This document shows positions 6,238 to 6,930 of a DNA stretch of 6,930 nucleotides, piece after piece. The first letter of the stretch is position 1, and every line of letters begins with the position of its first letter. Under the pieces are notes generated by a model. The model searched no databases, was not told the DNA's origin, and was given only the letters and a program-made list of their open reading frames with translations. Made by a program: the position numbers and the translations under genes. This DNA is from Pseudomonadota bacterium (GTDB lineage: Bacteria > Pseudomonadota > Alphaproteobacteria > Caulobacterales > Caulobacteraceae): NCBI GenBank assembly GCA_023436945.1, contig JAEZHG010000318.1, positions 1-6,930 on the forward strand. Reading direction: 5' to 3'.

Positions 6238-6464
6238 CTTGAGCACAAAGCACATATGCGCGACTTAAAATGTAAGAAATTGCGCTTAATACTGTATTCG
6301 AATGCCGCCTCTATGCTCATAAAGCCTGACGTTGTGCTAAGCTAACGCTAGGTCACACCAAAGGCGAACTTGGGCTCATCTCAAGAGACACTATTCTGCC
6401 ACAATTGGGCGGCAAAAGCTTCTCGCCGGCGGGATTAGGTGCCGGTGCCACTCGCGATTTTCCT

Positions 6465-6930
6465 ATGTTTAATGCGGTTGCCGCCTTGGCCGCCCTGTGG
6501 GCCATTTCGTTCGCTTCGCCGACCGAACCTGTCCCCTACGAGACTGTTGTTGCACAAGAAGCTGCAGCCGCAGACGCCGCCCAAGCGGAAACCCAAGCTC
6601 TGTCGTTCAGCCTGAACCCCGAGCAATCCGAACATATGGAAGCCGAAGCCGACTGGCGCGCCTCTGCCCGTCTCTATCACGCAGGCGGTGGCGGCGCGAA
6701 CGGCAACGACTCGCTGGGCTGCCGTCCAGTGGCCATGCGCACCGTCGCAACCGACCCGAACGTTATTCCGCGCCGTACCCGTCTTTTCATCCGTGAGACC
6801 GTTGGCCTGCAACTGGCAGACGGCACCAAGCATGACGGTTACTGGTATGCGTCCGACACCGGCGGCGCGATCCGCGGTGCCAAGATCGACCTGTTCACCG
6901 GCCACGGCCGTGGCTCAATGCGCCCTGTCA
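6465..6930 (+). CDS. Exported 3D-domain protein (MltA-like catalytic fold), 5' part
   Basis: The gene runs off the window after 155 codons. Residues 2-17 are hydrophobic (AVAALAALWAISFA), and a signal peptidase I site is plausible after Ala17; an Ala/Glu/Gln-rich linker runs to about residue 45. From residue 84 the 3D domain is clear: LGCRPVAMRTVATDPNVIP, then WYASDTGGAIRGAKIDLF. The three defining aspartates are Asp97, Asp131 and Asp142. The same fold forms the catalytic core of MltA lytic transglycosylases, where the Asp in DTGGAIKG is catalytic, so a role in periplasmic peptidoglycan cleavage is likely. The predicted signal lacks basic residues and no Shine-Dalgarno sequence precedes the ATG. 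The frame is open upstream to 6330 and offers a TTG at 6405, so the start is uncertain. The rest of the protein is outside the window. Confidence 0.8.
   Translation, partial: MFNAVAALAALWAISFASPTEPVPYETVVAQEAAAADAAQAETQALSFSLNPEQSEHMEAEADWRASARLYHAGGGGANGNDSLGCRPVAMRTVATDPNVIPRRTRLFIRETVGLQLADGTKHDGYWYASDTGGAIRGAKIDLFTGHGRGSMRPV

Larger units (their letters stand above)
6050..6464. other. AT-rich divergent intergenic region
   Basis: About 415 bases separate the start codons of two divergent exported-protein genes. By hand count, 6121-6300 is about 39% GC (70 of 180), against 57-72% in coding lines I counted. I see no coding potential on either strand beyond short shadows. The region holds a perfect dyad (6222-6237), an ATGGTTAA motif (6157-6164), a minus-strand TATAAA (6170-6175) and a plus-strand TAATAC within TTAATACTG near 6286. 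No -35/-10 pair with good hexamers and proper spacing stands out. It most likely carries promoters for both genes and possibly a 5' leader for the rightward one. Confidence 0.6.

Overview
The window reads as a chromosomal segment of a GC-rich alphaproteobacterium. Coding lines I counted by hand run at roughly 57-72% GC. The protein styles (solo Lrp-type domain, paired acyl-CoA dehydrogenases, 3D-domain protein) and a CtrA-like half-site make Caulobacterales or a relative the best guess. That placement is inference; there is no rRNA or other phylogenetic marker here.

Layout, left to right. Positions 1-144 hold the C-terminus of inorganic pyrophosphatase (ppa), followed by a strong intrinsic terminator (168-203). 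Next is a small stand-alone Lrp/AsnC ligand-binding-domain gene (255-512). A plus-strand run at 613-4125 looks like one transcription unit: two adjacent acyl-CoA dehydrogenase subunits 4 bp apart (613-1794 and 1799-2917), then a patatin-like serine lipase (2959-4125). It ends 10 bp from the stop codon of a convergent minus-strand gene.

The minus-strand pair is a TrmJ-like tRNA 2'-O-methyltransferase (4136-4954) and, upstream of it, a secreted zinc-dependent S1/P1 nuclease/phospholipase C superfamily enzyme (5018-6049). A GC-rich hairpin (4964-4991) lies between them and overlaps the likely trmJ leader. An AT-rich divergent intergenic region follows (6050-6464, about 39% GC over 6121-6300). 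It carries a perfect dyad, TTCACG-N4-CGTGAA, and an ATGGTTAA (CtrA-type half-site) sequence. The window ends inside a plus-strand exported 3D-domain protein (6465 onward), related to the catalytic domain of MltA-type lytic transglycosylases.

How the genes fit together: lipase plus acyl-CoA dehydrogenase pair suggests release and first-step oxidation of a fatty or dicarboxylic acyl chain. The secreted zinc enzyme and the 3D-domain protein face the envelope. The rest is housekeeping. I see no mobile element, CRISPR array, tRNA, defence locus or convincing wholly new system. The most distinctive points are the asymmetric dehydrogenase pair, the mixed metal-ligand set and insertion of the zinc enzyme, and the structured AT-rich divergent promoter region.
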